From Kineosporia rhizophila (GTDB taxonomy: Bacteria; Actinomycetota; Actinomycetes; Actinomycetales; Kineosporiaceae), in the NCBI RefSeq assembly GCF_021277265.1, contig NZ_JAJSOH010000012.1, positions 1 through 64,000 on the forward strand: 64,000 nucleotides of DNA, written 5' to 3'. A program made the translations under genes and the position numbers. How positions within the stretch are numbered: position 1 is the stretch's first letter; every line of letters begins with the position of its first letter. The notes beneath the pieces are model-generated. The model ran no database searches. It saw only the letters and a list, made by a program, of their open reading frames with translations, and had not been told where the DNA came from. This document shows, piece after piece, positions 16,016 through 25,030 of this stretch.

Positions 16016-16756
16016 ATGCCCGGAGGACCGGTGATCCGGATCGACCGCTCCAGCCCGGTGCCGCTGTACCGGCAGATCGCCCGGCAGCTGGAGCAGGCGG
16101 TGGCCGGCGGCGACCTGGTGCCCGGCGACCGGCTCGAAACCGAGGTGGCCCTGGCCGCCGAGCTGGGTCTGTCCCGCCCCACCGTGCGCCAGGCCATCCA
16201 GCTGCTGGTCGACCAGGGCCTGCTGGTGCGCAAGCGCGGTGCCGGCACCCAGGTGGTGCACGCCCAGGTGCGCCGGGCCCTGGAGCTGACCAGCCTGCAC
16301 GACGACCTGGCCCGCGGCGGGCAGGACCCCCGCACCCGGGTGCTCAGCCTGGATCTGGCCCCCGCCGACGCCGAGACCGCAGGCCAGCTGCAGGTCGAGC
16401 CGGGCACCCAGGTCTGGGCGCTGGAACGACTGCGGCACGTGGGCGGGGAGCCGCTGGCCGTGATGCGCAACCACCTGCCGGCCTCGGTGGCCGACCTGTC
16501 CACGTTCGACCTGGAACACCAGGGCCTGTACGCGTCGCTGCGCCGGGCCGGCGTCACCCTGGCCGTGGCCCACCAGCGCATCGGCGCCCGCCGGGCCGGC
16601 CGCACCGAGGCCGGCCTGCTCGGGGAACCGCGCGGCGCACCCCTGCTGACCATGAGCCGGACGGTCCTGGACCACAGCGGGCGCCCGGTCGAACTCGGCC
16701 GGCACGGCTACCGGCCCAGCCTCTACAGCTTCGAGACCACTCTGATCCAGCGTTGA
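16016..16756 (+). CDS. GntR-family (HutC/UTRA) regulator of the iol operon
   Basis: A 246-residue regulator. Residues about 10-75 are a GntR winged helix-turn-helix (VPLYRQIARQLEQAVAGGDL, LGLSRPTVRQAIQLLVDQGL); the rest is a UTRA effector domain (VWALERLRHVGGEPLAVMRNHLP, LLTMSRTVLDHSGRPVELGRHGYR). It is divergent from iolE with one clear operator between, so it probably represses the inositol operon and is relieved by a pathway intermediate. This follows family behaviour; nothing in the sequence identifies the effector. Confidence 0.88.
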   Translation: MPGGPVIRIDRSSPVPLYRQIARQLEQAVAGGDLVPGDRLETEVALAAELGLSRPTVRQAIQLLVDQGLLVRKRGAGTQVVHAQVRRALELTSLHDDLARGGQDPRTRVLSLDLAPADAETAGQLQVEPGTQVWALERLRHVGGEPLAVMRNHLPASVADLSTFDLEHQGLYASLRRAGVTLAVAHQRIGARRAGRTEAGLLGEPRGAPLLTMSRTVLDHSGRPVELGRHGYRPSLYSFETTLIQR

Positions 16757-16839
16757 TCCAGCGCTGAACGGGCCCTTCCCACCACAGAAGCCTCAGGTTC
16801 TGGCCGCAGCGGCCGAGGAGGTCGCGCGAGGAGGAACTC

Positions 16840-19275
16840 ATGCGTGGGCCCCAGGTCGCGGCGCGACGGTGGGCCGTCATCACCGTCACGTGCCTCGTGC
16901 TGCTCACGTTCGCCGCCCTCCTGCCCGGCCGGGTCGAAGCCGGGTTCACCGGCAGCACCCCGGCCTCGGCCGCGTTCGGCTCGGCCTACTGGATCCCGGT
17001 CTCCAGCGTGTCCTGGGCCGGCGACAACCAGTCGGGCTCGGCCGGGGAGACCGGCATCGTCGGCGACAGCGTGGCCGGGCGCTCGGCGAACGCGGTCGAC
17101 GACCCGGGCACCTTCTCCGCCCTCGCCACCGGCTACCACCACAGCTGCGCCATCCGCTCCTCCACGGTCTCCGGCCAGCCGCCGGGCACGCTGGTCTGCT
17201 GGGGGCGCAACAGCGGCGGCCAGCTCGGCCGCGGCAGCACCTTCACCCTGCAGGCCACCCCACGCGAGATCACTCCCAGCGGCACCACCTGGAAGGCCCT
17301 GACCGGCGGCAGCGAGACCACCTGCGCACTGCAGAGCAGTCCCACCGACGGCAGCATCTGGTGCTGGGGCTGGGGTGGGCTGGGTCAGCTCGGCAACGGC
17401 GGCAGCCCACTGCAGCAGACCGTGCCCGCGCGGATCGTCTCCACCGGAGGGGTACCGGGTACTTGGCAGTCGCTCAGCGGCGACGGCGACCGCAACTGTG
17501 CGATCGCCCAGGACGGCGGCCTGTGGTGCTGGGGGCGCAACGTCGACGGCGAGGTCGGTGACGGCACCACTGCCAGCCGCTCCACCCCTACCCGCATCGA
17601 GAGCGGCGCCACGTTCTCGTCCGTGGCCTCCGGCCAGCTGCACACCTGCGCGGTCGCGGCCGGGGGCACCGTGCAGGGCGCGGCCGTACAGCCGGGGCAG
17701 GCCTACTGCTGGGGCAAGAACGACTACCTGCAACTGGGCACCGGTAGCACCGCAGCCAGCCAGACGACCATGGCACCGGTCCTCGCCGCCGGGAGCACCG
17801 GCGTCCGTAATTGGGCTTCTCTGGCCTCCGGCAGCCGCTCCACCTGTGGCATCACCGCGGCCACGGGCGACGCCACCAAGCCCGGCGGCCAGCTGTGGTG
17901 CTGGGGTCAGCTCGGCGACGGCGGGGCCAACACCAGCGCACCCCAGCAGGCAGGCACCTCAACCGGCTGGAGCGCGATCGACGCCGGGGGCGACGGCACC
18001 ACCACGTTCTGCGGCATCGAGGGCGGCGCGCTGTCCTGCCGGGGCGGCAACGTGCAGGGGCTGGCCGGCGACGGCACCATCCTCTATCGCACGGCCTGGG
18101 GCGCAGTCGGCAACAGCACCGGCACCACCTGGTCCCAGGTATCGGTAGCCCGTTCCCACTCCTGCGCCCTGAGCACCGCCGGCGCGGTCTTCTGCTGGGG
18201 GTCGGCCGAATTCGGTCAGCCCGGCACCGGACTCGCCTGGTTCCGCAACACCCTGCGCAACACCAACACCGGTGCGGGCCGCTGGAGCTCCCTGGACAGC
18301 GAGGAGAACCACGCCTGCGCCCTCCGCGGCCTGGACCTGTTCTGCTGGGGTAAGAACACCACCGGGCAGCTCGGCCAGGGCGACTACGTCAGCCACGGCA
18401 CCCCTCAACAGGTCAGCGGCTCCTGGGAGGAGGTGAGCGTCGGCTCCGACCACACCTGCGCCATCGCCACCACCGGCGCAGCCTGGTGCTGGGGCCGCAA
18501 TCTCTCCGGCGCCAGCCTGGGCACCGCCAACGCAGGCGCCCAGAACACCCCCGGCGCAGTCGTGGTGACCGGCGTGACCGGAGACCGCTGGCTCTCCCTC
18601 GACACCGGCCAGAACGCGACCTGCGGCATCCGCTCCGACCACAGCCTGTGGTGCTGGGGCGCCCAGTCGTCCGGGGTACTCGGGAACGGCACCCCCAACG
18701 TCTCGCTCAACCGGCCCACCCAGGTCAGCGGCGGAGGCAACGACTGGATGTCGGTACAGGTGAGCAGCAACGAACACGCCTGCGCCACGAAACGCAACGA
18801 CACCGCGCTCTACTGCTGGGGCAACAACGCCAACGGTCAGGCCGGCACCGGTACCTCGGGCGGCAATGTGCCTACCCCCCGAGCGATCACCCGGCCCGCC
18901 GCAGTGACCGGCGCCTGGAAGAGCTACGCCGTCGGCCACGACCACAGCTGCGGCGTCGATGCGGCGGGGACGCTGTGGTGCTGGGGCCGCAACAACGACC
19001 GGCAGTTCGGTACCCCGGCCAACACCGCCGACTCCGCCACCCCCGTCATCGCCGCAGCCCCCGCGAGCGGCACCACCTGGACCTCGGTGACCGCTGGCGG
19101 CAACAGCACCTGCGCCACCCGTTCCGACGGCGGCCTGTGGTGCTGGGGACACAACTGGCGAGGCAAGCTCGGGCTGGGCTCGGACAACGCCACCATCACC
19201 TCACCCACCCAGACCTCGGCCACCACGCCCGTGGCCACCCACCTGTCCCGCGTCTCGATCTGGGTCCTGCGCTGA
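16840..19275 (+). CDS. secreted RCC1-repeat (beta-propeller) protein
   Basis: An 811-residue exported protein. Residues about 10-35 form a signal peptide (WAVITVTCLVLLTFAALLPG); the ATG has AGGAGG 5 bases upstream. The rest consists of RCC1-like units whose core reads CWGxNxxGQLGxG; I count 13 copies (for example CWGRNSGGQLGRG, CWGKNTTGQLGQG, CWGHNWRGKLGLG). Most units also carry a preceding Cys (HSCAI, HTCAV, STCGI), so paired cysteines recur once per unit, which suits disulfide-stabilised blades outside the cell. Thirteen units predict roughly two seven-bladed propellers. No enzyme domain or LPXTG anchor is visible. It lies 83 bases after the iol regulator on the same strand; a functional link is not evident. 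Confidence 0.85.
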   Translation: MRGPQVAARRWAVITVTCLVLLTFAALLPGRVEAGFTGSTPASAAFGSAYWIPVSSVSWAGDNQSGSAGETGIVGDSVAGRSANAVDDPGTFSALATGYHHSCAIRSSTVSGQPPGTLVCWGRNSGGQLGRGSTFTLQATPREITPSGTTWKALTGGSETTCALQSSPTDGSIWCWGWGGLGQLGNGGSPLQQTVPARIVSTGGVPGTWQSLSGDGDRNCAIAQDGGLWCWGRNVDGEVGDGTTASRSTPTRIESGATFSSVASGQLHTCAVAAGGTVQGAAVQPGQAYCWGKNDYLQLGTGSTAASQTTMAPVLAAGSTGVRNWASLASGSRSTCGITAATGDATKPGGQLWCWGQLGDGGANTSAPQQAGTSTGWSAIDAGGDGTTTFCGIEGGALSCRGGNVQGLAGDGTILYRTAWGAVGNSTGTTWSQVSVARSHSCALSTAGAVFCWGSAEFGQPGTGLAWFRNTLRNTNTGAGRWSSLDSEENHACALRGLDLFCWGKNTTGQLGQGDYVSHGTPQQVSGSWEEVSVGSDHTCAIATTGAAWCWGRNLSGASLGTANAGAQNTPGAVVVTGVTGDRWLSLDTGQNATCGIRSDHSLWCWGAQSSGVLGNGTPNVSLNRPTQVSGGGNDWMSVQVSSNEHACATKRNDTALYCWGNNANGQAGTGTSGGNVPTPRAITRPAAVTGAWKSYAVGHDHSCGVDAAGTLWCWGRNNDRQFGTPANTADSATPVIAAAPASGTTWTSVTAGGNSTCATRSDGGLWCWGHNWRGKLGLGSDNATITSPTQTSATTPVATHLSRVSIWVLR

Positions 19276-19371
19276 CCTCCGGCCCACTGCCCAAGCCGAT
19301 GCGCAAAAGGTATTCAGCCATGCCCGAACGGAGTTGGACACGCATGACCGCAGGTACTTAGGCTCCCTCAA

Positions 19372-19385
19372 ATCCCGATTGGGAT
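19372..19385. promoter_or_regulatory. small inverted repeat upstream of tctC
   Basis: ATCCC-GATT-GGGAT, 34 bases before the tctC start. It is short but perfect and AT-rich for this genome. Operator role is a guess; no cognate regulator gene is adjacent. Confidence 0.35.
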
Positions 19386-19419
19386 GATTCGGCATGGTCT
19401 TCTCGAAGGGGAGAACGAC

Positions 19420-20433
19420 ATGACCCGCACCCATCGCCCTCGTCACGGACTGGCCCTGATCGGCTCCGTCCTGACCCTCGGCCTGCTGGTCTCCGCCTGC
19501 GGCGGCAATCTGGACAGCGGCTCCTCGGACGAGGCGGCCGAGTTCCCCGGCGGTGACCCGATCATCATCTACGTGGGCCAGGATCCGGGCGGCAGCACCG
19601 ACCTGATCGCCCGCGCCCTGGCCGAAGAGGTCAAGAACGAGCTCGACGTCGCCGTCACGGTGGAGAACAAGCCCGGCGCCAACGGCGCCCTGGCCGCCCA
19701 GGAGCTGGCCGGGAAGAAGGCCGACGGCCACACCCTGATGGTCTACAACGGCTCCCTGGCCTACATCACCCCGCTGGCCGTGCCCGAGGGCGAGGCCCCC
19801 GACATCGCCGACTACGAGATCGTCACCGGCATCAGCCAGGACGACTACGTGCTGGTCTCCGCGGCCGACTCGGACCTGAAGACCGTCGAGGACCTCGAGA
19901 AGCTGGGCCGGCCGGTCAAGTTCGGCACCACCGGCGTGGGGACCGGCAGCCAGCTGTCCCAGGAGCTGCTGTTCGCGCAGTCCGGCATCGAGGCCACCGC
20001 AGTGCCCTTCGACGGCGGATCCCCCACCCTCACCGCGGTTCTCGGCGGCCAGGTCGACGTCGGCTCGATCCAGCTGGGCGAGGCGGTCGAGCAGATCGAG
20101 TCCGGCGACCTCAACCCGATCGTCACCTTCGCCGCCGAACGGGTCAGCTACCTGTCCGACACCCCCACCGCGGTCGAGGCCGGCTACGACGTCCCGGTGC
20201 AGCAGTCGCGTGCCGTCTTCGCCCCCAAGGGCACTCCGGCCGACGTGATCGACACCCTGGCCGGGGCTTTCGGCACCGCCTTCCAGGCCGAGAACTACCA
20301 GAAGTTCAACACCGACAACCAGCTCACCCCCAACGAGATCGACGGCGAGGCCCTGCGCAAGCAGTGGACCGACAACCTGGCCAGCTACCGGGCGGTGACC
20401 GAGAAGCACCAGATCGACCTGGGCGGCGAGTGA
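19420..20433 (+). CDS. tctC: tripartite tricarboxylate transporter substrate-binding lipoprotein (TctC type)
   Basis: A 337-residue extracytoplasmic binding protein. The signal ends in a lipobox (LLVSAC, C27), so it should be lipid-anchored outside the membrane. Family signatures: PGGSTDLIARALAEEVKNEL, VENKPGANGALAAQELAGKKADGHTLM, KFGTTGVGTGSQLSQELL and PFDGGSPTLTAVLGGQVDV. It captures a carboxylate and delivers it to TctA/TctB. The ATG at 19420 has GGGGAG 7 bases upstream; an in-frame ATG 36 bases earlier lacks one. Its stop overlaps the tctB start. Substrate unknown. Confidence 0.9.
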   Translation: MTRTHRPRHGLALIGSVLTLGLLVSACGGNLDSGSSDEAAEFPGGDPIIIYVGQDPGGSTDLIARALAEEVKNELDVAVTVENKPGANGALAAQELAGKKADGHTLMVYNGSLAYITPLAVPEGEAPDIADYEIVTGISQDDYVLVSAADSDLKTVEDLEKLGRPVKFGTTGVGTGSQLSQELLFAQSGIEATAVPFDGGSPTLTAVLGGQVDVGSIQLGEAVEQIESGDLNPIVTFAAERVSYLSDTPTAVEAGYDVPVQQSRAVFAPKGTPADVIDTLAGAFGTAFQAENYQKFNTDNQLTPNEIDGEALRKQWTDNLASYRAVTEKHQIDLGGE

Positions 20434-20948
20434 TGCCCGAGCCTCTCCCCCCTCAGCAGGCCGGGCTCCGGGCAGACCAACCCGAAATTGAGGACGAGGG
20501 GCGCGCGCCATCGGCGGGCCCGCTCACCAATGCGGTGGTCGCCTTCACAGTGATCGCGCTGGGCGCCGCCGCCCTCGTCGGGGCCTGGCGGCTCGGGGTG
20601 GGCAGCCCCGAGCGGCCGGGCTCCGGAACCTGGCCGCTGATCGTCGGTCTCGCGCTGGTCGTCCTGGGTGGGGCCCTGGCCCTGCGTTCTCGTCGCGACC
20701 AGGACACCGAGGTCTTCACCCGGGCCTCGGCGGTGGTCCCCGCCGGGCTGGCCACCATGATCGGCTTCGTCGCCCTGATCGAGACGATCGGCTTCGAACT
20801 GCCCTCACTCGCCCTGATGGTGATCTGGCTGCGCTTCTTCGGCCACGAGAGCTGGCGCAGCACCGCGGTGACCAGCCTGGCCGCGGTGGTGGCGTTCTAC
20901 CTGATCTTCGTGGCGGCGCTGGCCGTGCCGATCCCCCACCTGTTCTGA
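20433..20948 (+). CDS. tctB: tripartite tricarboxylate transporter small membrane subunit (TctB type)
   Basis: A 171-residue membrane protein, the small subunit of the TctABC carrier. After a roughly 30-residue polar N-terminus there are about four hydrophobic segments (NAVVAFTVIALGAAALVGAW, WPLIVGLALVVLGGALAL, GLATMIGFVALIETIGF, VTSLAAVVAFYLIFVAALAV). Sequence conservation in this family is low; the assignment rests on size, topology and position. The ATG shares its A with the tctC stop (TGATG). Confidence 0.85.
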   Translation: MPEPLPPQQAGLRADQPEIEDEGRAPSAGPLTNAVVAFTVIALGAAALVGAWRLGVGSPERPGSGTWPLIVGLALVVLGGALALRSRRDQDTEVFTRASAVVPAGLATMIGFVALIETIGFELPSLALMVIWLRFFGHESWRSTAVTSLAAVVAFYLIFVAALAVPIPHLF

Positions 20949-20975
20949 GTTTTCTGGGTCTTTGGAAGGACCGTC

Positions 20976-22487
20976 GTGGATTTCGCCCCGGTGATCGACG
21001 GTTTCGGCGTGGTGCTGGAGCCCGCGAACCTGCTCTACTGCCTGATCGGCGTCGTGATCGGGATGCTGGTGGGGGTGCTGCCGGGCCTCGGCCCGGCCGC
21101 CACCATCGCCATCCTGCTGCCGATCACCTTCGAGATCGAGGCGGTCGGGGCGGTGATCATGCTGGCCGGCATCTTCTACGGCGCCCAGTACGGCGGCACC
21201 ATCACCTCGGTGCTGCTGCGCCTGCCCGGTGAGGCCTCCTCGGTGGTCACCGTGTTCGACGGGCACGCGCTGGCCCGCCAGGGCCGGGCCGGCACCGCCC
21301 TGGGCATCGCCGCGATCGGCTCGTTCGTCGGCGGAACCGTCTCGGTGGTCGCTCTTTCGCTGCTGGCGCCGCTGGTGGCCGGGTTCGCCCTCGACTTCGG
21401 CCCGCCCGAGTACACCGCCCTGGCCCTGCTGGGCATCCTGCTGGTGGCCACCATCTCCAGCGGCAGCCGGCTCAAGGCCCTGACCGCCGCCGCCCTGGGC
21501 CTGCTGCTGGCCGTGGTCGGCCGCGACGCCTTCACCGGCAGCGAGCGCTTCACCTTCGGCAGTCTCGAGCTGGCTGACGGCCTGGACTTCGTGCCGATCG
21601 CGATGGGCCTGTTCGGCCTGGGCGAGATCCTGCACAGTCTGGAACAGCGGCGCACCGCCGGGGCCGCCGTGCACGCCCCCACCGAGGTGCACAACGTGTG
21701 GCCCTCACGCACCGACCTGAAACAGTCCAGCGGCGCGATCGGGCGCGGCTCGGTGCTCGGCTTCGTGCTCGGCATCCTGCCCGGCGGCGGGGCCGTCATG
21801 GCCTCCCTGGCGGCGTACGCGGTGGAGAAGCGCCGCTCCAAGCACCCCGAGCGCTTCGGCCAGGGCGCGGTGGAGGGCGTGGCCGCCCCCGAGAGCGCCA
21901 ACAACGCGGCCGCCACCTCGTCGTTCATCCCGCTCCTGACCCTGGGCATCCCGGCCAACGCCACGATGGCCGTGATCTTCGGGGCGCTGCTGATCCAGGG
22001 CGTGCGGCCGGGCCCGCAACTGCTGGAGGAGGACCCCGAACTGTTCTGGGGCGTGGTCAACTCCATGTACCTGGGCAACGTGCTGCTGCTGATCATGAGC
22101 ATCCCGCTGGTCGGCCTGTTCGTCCGGATCCTGCGGGTGCGCCCGGCCGTCCTGGCCCCGATCACCGTGCTGATCACCCTGATCGGCGCCTACACGGTGA
22201 ACAACAGCGTCTTCGACATCGTGTTGGTGATCGCCTTCGGGGCGCTGGGCTACCTGATGAAGAAGACCGGCTTCGACCCCGGCCCGCTGGTCCTGGCCTT
22301 CGTGCTCGGCGCCCTGCTGGAGGAGTCGCTGCGCCGCTCGCTGCTGCTGTTCGACGGCGACCCCACCGGCTTCCTCACCCGCCCGATCTCCGGGGTGCTG
22401 CTGCTCGCCTTCATCATCGTCGCCCTGCTCCCGGGCATCCGGGCCGTTCAGGCCCGCCGGGAACGCGAACGCGAGCCGGTGGGGTAG
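20976..22487 (+). CDS. tctA: tripartite tricarboxylate transporter large membrane subunit (TctA type)
   Basis: A 503-residue polytopic membrane protein of about 12 segments, the transport channel of the TctABC system driven by the ion gradient. Family signatures: LVGVLPGLGPAATIAILLPITF, FYGAQYGGTITSVLLRLPGE, GILPGGGAVMASLAAYAVEK and SFIPLLTLGIPANATMAVIFGALL. The GTG at 20976 is preceded by GGAAGG. Transcription of the operon should end at the strong hairpin just downstream. No TctDE sensor pair is in the window. Confidence 0.93.
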   Translation: MDFAPVIDGFGVVLEPANLLYCLIGVVIGMLVGVLPGLGPAATIAILLPITFEIEAVGAVIMLAGIFYGAQYGGTITSVLLRLPGEASSVVTVFDGHALARQGRAGTALGIAAIGSFVGGTVSVVALSLLAPLVAGFALDFGPPEYTALALLGILLVATISSGSRLKALTAAALGLLLAVVGRDAFTGSERFTFGSLELADGLDFVPIAMGLFGLGEILHSLEQRRTAGAAVHAPTEVHNVWPSRTDLKQSSGAIGRGSVLGFVLGILPGGGAVMASLAAYAVEKRRSKHPERFGQGAVEGVAAPESANNAAATSSFIPLLTLGIPANATMAVIFGALLIQGVRPGPQLLEEDPELFWGVVNSMYLGNVLLLIMSIPLVGLFVRILRVRPAVLAPITVLITLIGAYTVNNSVFDIVLVIAFGALGYLMKKTGFDPGPLVLAFVLGALLEESLRRSLLLFDGDPTGFLTRPISGVLLLAFIIVALLPGIRAVQARREREREPVG

Positions 22488-22500
22488 AAGGCAACCCACG

Positions 22501-22547
22501 AACTGAAGGACGCGTGCCCCGGCAGTCGGGGCACGCGTCCTTCAGTT
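22501..22547. terminator. bidirectional terminator between tctA and the DUF808 gene
   Basis: A perfect 20-base inverted repeat (arms 22501-22520 and 22528-22547; arm sequence AACTGAAGGACGCGTGCCCC) that can extend one more pair to leave a 5-base loop. It lies between two convergent stops and ends in T-rich sequence on the plus strand. Confidence 0.85.
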
Positions 22548-22567
22548 TGTGGTTGCGAACTGTTCGA

Positions 22568-23506
22568 TCAGTGCGCCTCGGCGGCCGCCCCATCCTTCTT
22601 CTTGCGCGGGATGAAGTGCATGATCAGCACCACCACGGCGCCGACCACGAGGCCGATCACGGCCGAGGAGAAGGTGTTCACGATCCAGCCCAGGGCGCCG
22701 CCGTGCACGGCCTCTTCCCAGTGGTGCACCGTCTCGTACGGCCAGTGCCAGCCCAGCTCGTCGACGCCGACCAGGAGGATGTGGCCACCCACCCAGAGCA
22801 TGGCGGCGATACCGACGGTGGACAGCACCGAGAGCACCCTGGGCATGGCCGCGACCAGGAACCGGCCCACCGAGGACATCAGGCCCTGCTTGGTCTCGAT
22901 CAGCTTCAGGCCGATGTCGTCGACCTTCACGATCAGCCCGACCAGGCCGTACACCAGCACGGTGACCAGGAACGCGACCACCAGCAGGATCAGCGCCCGG
23001 GTCACGAACGGCTCGTCGGTGACCTCGTTCAGCGAGATCACCATGATCTCCGCGGAGAGGATGAAGTCGGTGGTGATGGCGCCGCGCACCATCGCCTTCT
23101 CGTCCTCCGGCCCGCGCTCGGCGGCCGTCTCCTCCTTCTTGTGGTCGCGGTGCGCGATCAGCTCGTAGATCTTCTCGGCGCCCTCGTAGGCGAGGTAGAC
23201 ACCACCGCACATCAGGATCGGCGTGAGCAGCCAGTCCAGGAACTGGCTGAGCAGCAACGCCGCCGGGAGGATGAAGAGCACCTTGTTGCGCAGGGAGCCC
23301 ACCGCGATCTTCCAGACGATGGGCAGTTCCCGGTCGGGGGTGAAACCGTGCACGTAGCGAGGCGTGACCGCGGTGTCGTCGATCACCACGCCCGCCGCCT
23401 TCGTGCTGGCCCGCCCGGCCGCCGCGGCGACGTCGTCCACGGACGCGGCCGCCGCCTTGGCCAGCACGGCAATGTCGTCCAGTAGTGCCGCCAGACCGCC
23501 TGCCAT
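22568..23506 (-). CDS. DUF808 (YedI-like) inner membrane protein
   Basis: A 312-residue membrane protein of the DUF808 family. Characteristic segments: GLAALLDDIAVLAKAAAASVDD at the N-terminus, KVLFILPAALLLSQF, PILMCGGVYLAYEGAEKI, AITTDFILSAEIMVISL and a C-terminal membrane region ending in a Lys-rich tail. About seven hydrophobic segments. Function of the family is not established. The ATG is preceded by AAGGGAG. It stands alone: a terminator separates it from tctA, and the 232 bases between it and the lacI stop hold no gene that I can see. Confidence 0.85.
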   Translation of the reverse strand: MAGGLAALLDDIAVLAKAAAASVDDVAAAAGRASTKAAGVVIDDTAVTPRYVHGFTPDRELPIVWKIAVGSLRNKVLFILPAALLLSQFLDWLLTPILMCGGVYLAYEGAEKIYELIAHRDHKKEETAAERGPEDEKAMVRGAITTDFILSAEIMVISLNEVTDEPFVTRALILLVVAFLVTVLVYGLVGLIVKVDDIGLKLIETKQGLMSSVGRFLVAAMPRVLSVLSTVGIAAMLWVGGHILLVGVDELGWHWPYETVHHWEEAVHGGALGWIVNTFSSAVIGLVVGAVVVLIMHFIPRKKKDGAAAEAH

Positions 23507-23738
23507 CGAACTCCCTTAACTGTGTGTACTGTCGGTTGACACGAGCGTGACCCATGCTTGCGGAAACCACCGGCCCGCTCCAGTGCGCGTGCGGCAGCCG
23601 GGTGAGGTCGCGCTGCCGCCGATCGCACAGCATCCCGCAGGCCCGGCCGTCACCAGCCGGATTCCGGCCGGTTTCGGGCCGCGATGAACATCACCCGCTC
23701 CGCCGGGAACTTTGCCAGGTCAGCCCGGTCGGGGCACG

Positions 23739-24803
23739 TCAGTCGGGTGGGGCGGCGGTGGTGCGGCGCACCACCAGGGTGGGCGAGGTGGTGATGAACG
23801 TCGAGGGACGATCGCGGTCCGCCATCCGCTCCAGCAGCAGCCGGGCCGCGTCGGCGCCGATCTGGTGCCCGGCCTGGTCGACACTGGTCAGCCCGATCGG
23901 CCCGAGCGCGGCGAAGCTGGTGTTGTCGTACCCGGCCACCGAGATGTCCTCGGGCACCCGCAGGCCGGCCTCGGCCACCGCGGTGAGCACGCCCATGGCC
24001 ACGATGTCGGCGCCGGCGAAGATCGCCGTGGGCCGCACGGCCCGCCCCAGCAGCTGCTGGGCGCCCGCGTAGCCGCCCTCCTCGGTGTAGCCGGTGGAGA
24101 CGACCTCGATCTGCGCCCCCAGGCCCCGCGCGCTCATCGCGTCGCGATAACCCCGGGTACGCACCGTGTTCGGCATCGTCGCGGACCGGCCGTTGTCCGG
24201 TTCGCGCTGGTCGACGTGGGCGATCCGGCGGTGCCCGAGCCCGGCCAAGTGGTCCACCACCAGCGCGGCCCCGCGGGCGTCGTCGTCCACCACCGTGTCG
24301 TGCTGGGCCGAGCGCATGTGCCGCCCGATCACCACCAGCGGCACCCCGGCCGCCACCTCGTCCACCTGCTTCTGCCCGGAAGCCGGCGCCACCAGCACCA
24401 TGCCGTCCATCCCGCGGTCGACCATCGACTCGATCAGCCGCAGCTCGGCGGCGGCGTCGGAGGCACTGAGCCCCGGCGTCCGGATCCGGCTGCCGGTGCC
24501 CAGCATCACCTGGTACTCGGTGTCGTGCAGGCGGTCGGTGATGCCGTCGACGATCTCGGGGAAGAACGGGTTACGGATGTCGGGCAGCAGCACGCCGATC
24601 GTGTACGTGCGCCCACGCATCCCCCGGGCCGCGGCCCGAGGCCGGTAGCCGAGCTCCGCGATCGCCGCGTTCACCTTCTCGCGCATGGCCGGGCTGACCC
24701 CGTAGGCGTTGCGCATCACCTTGGAGACGGCCGTGGTGGACACCTGCGCATGCGCTGCGACGTCGACGATCGTCACCCGCCGCAGACCGGTTCCCGGATC
24801 CAT
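23739..24803 (-). CDS. LacI-family regulator of the rhamnoside locus
   Basis: A 354-residue repressor. The N-terminal helix-turn-helix reads VTIVDVAAHAQVSTTAVSKVMRN, followed by the hinge and a periplasmic-binding-like sugar domain (TIGVLLPDIRNPFFPEIVDGI, ... ISVAGYDNTSFAALGPIGLTSVDQ). I chose the ATG at 24803 because AGGAGG lies just upstream; an in-frame start 11 codons earlier has none. It is divergent from the ABC/alpha-rhamnosidase operon. Two AACGTT-centred sites flank the intergenic region, so it probably represses both itself and the operon, with a rhamnoside breakdown product as inducer (inference). Confidence 0.88.
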   Translation of the reverse strand: MDPGTGLRRVTIVDVAAHAQVSTTAVSKVMRNAYGVSPAMREKVNAAIAELGYRPRAAARGMRGRTYTIGVLLPDIRNPFFPEIVDGITDRLHDTEYQVMLGTGSRIRTPGLSASDAAAELRLIESMVDRGMDGMVLVAPASGQKQVDEVAAGVPLVVIGRHMRSAQHDTVVDDDARGAALVVDHLAGLGHRRIAHVDQREPDNGRSATMPNTVRTRGYRDAMSARGLGAQIEVVSTGYTEEGGYAGAQQLLGRAVRPTAIFAGADIVAMGVLTAVAEAGLRVPEDISVAGYDNTSFAALGPIGLTSVDQAGHQIGADAARLLLERMADRDRPSTFITTSPTLVVRRTTAAPPD

Positions 24804-24819
24804 GCCCCTCCTCATTGAG

Positions 24820-24835
24820 TGGGCAACGTTTAACA
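24820..24835. promoter_or_regulatory. LacI-type operator upstream of the lacI gene
   Basis: TGGGCAACGTTTAACA with the central AACGTT (24825-24830), 17 bases before the lacI start codon. The core matches the second site at 24954-24959. Confidence 0.5.
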
Positions 24836-24906
24836 CGCCCGGCGCGCGGCAGGCAACTGCCGATGACCGTTCGTCGCACGTCCCGCTCGCGCTCGATCGA
24901 CGCCTC

Positions 24907-24936
24907 TTGACCGTTCGCGCACCAGCTACCTACGTT
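24907..24936 (+). promoter_or_regulatory. predicted promoter of the ABC/rhamnosidase operon
   Basis: TTGACC (24907-24912), 18-base spacer, TACGTT (24931-24936). The start site would be near 24943, immediately before the operator. Confidence 0.55.
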
Positions 24937-24948
24937 CGGCGCACCGGT

Positions 24949-24964
24949 TGGAAAACGTTACCCA
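24949..24964. promoter_or_regulatory. LacI-type operator downstream of the operon promoter
   Basis: TGGAAAACGTTACCCA with central AACGTT (24954-24959), positioned just after the predicted transcription start, where a bound repressor would block elongation. Confidence 0.55.
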
Positions 24965-25030
24965 CAAAGCTGATCGAGCCGGTGCTGTGCGGCACGGGTC
25001 TGAAACCTTTCAGAGAGGAAAGGGCACCTG

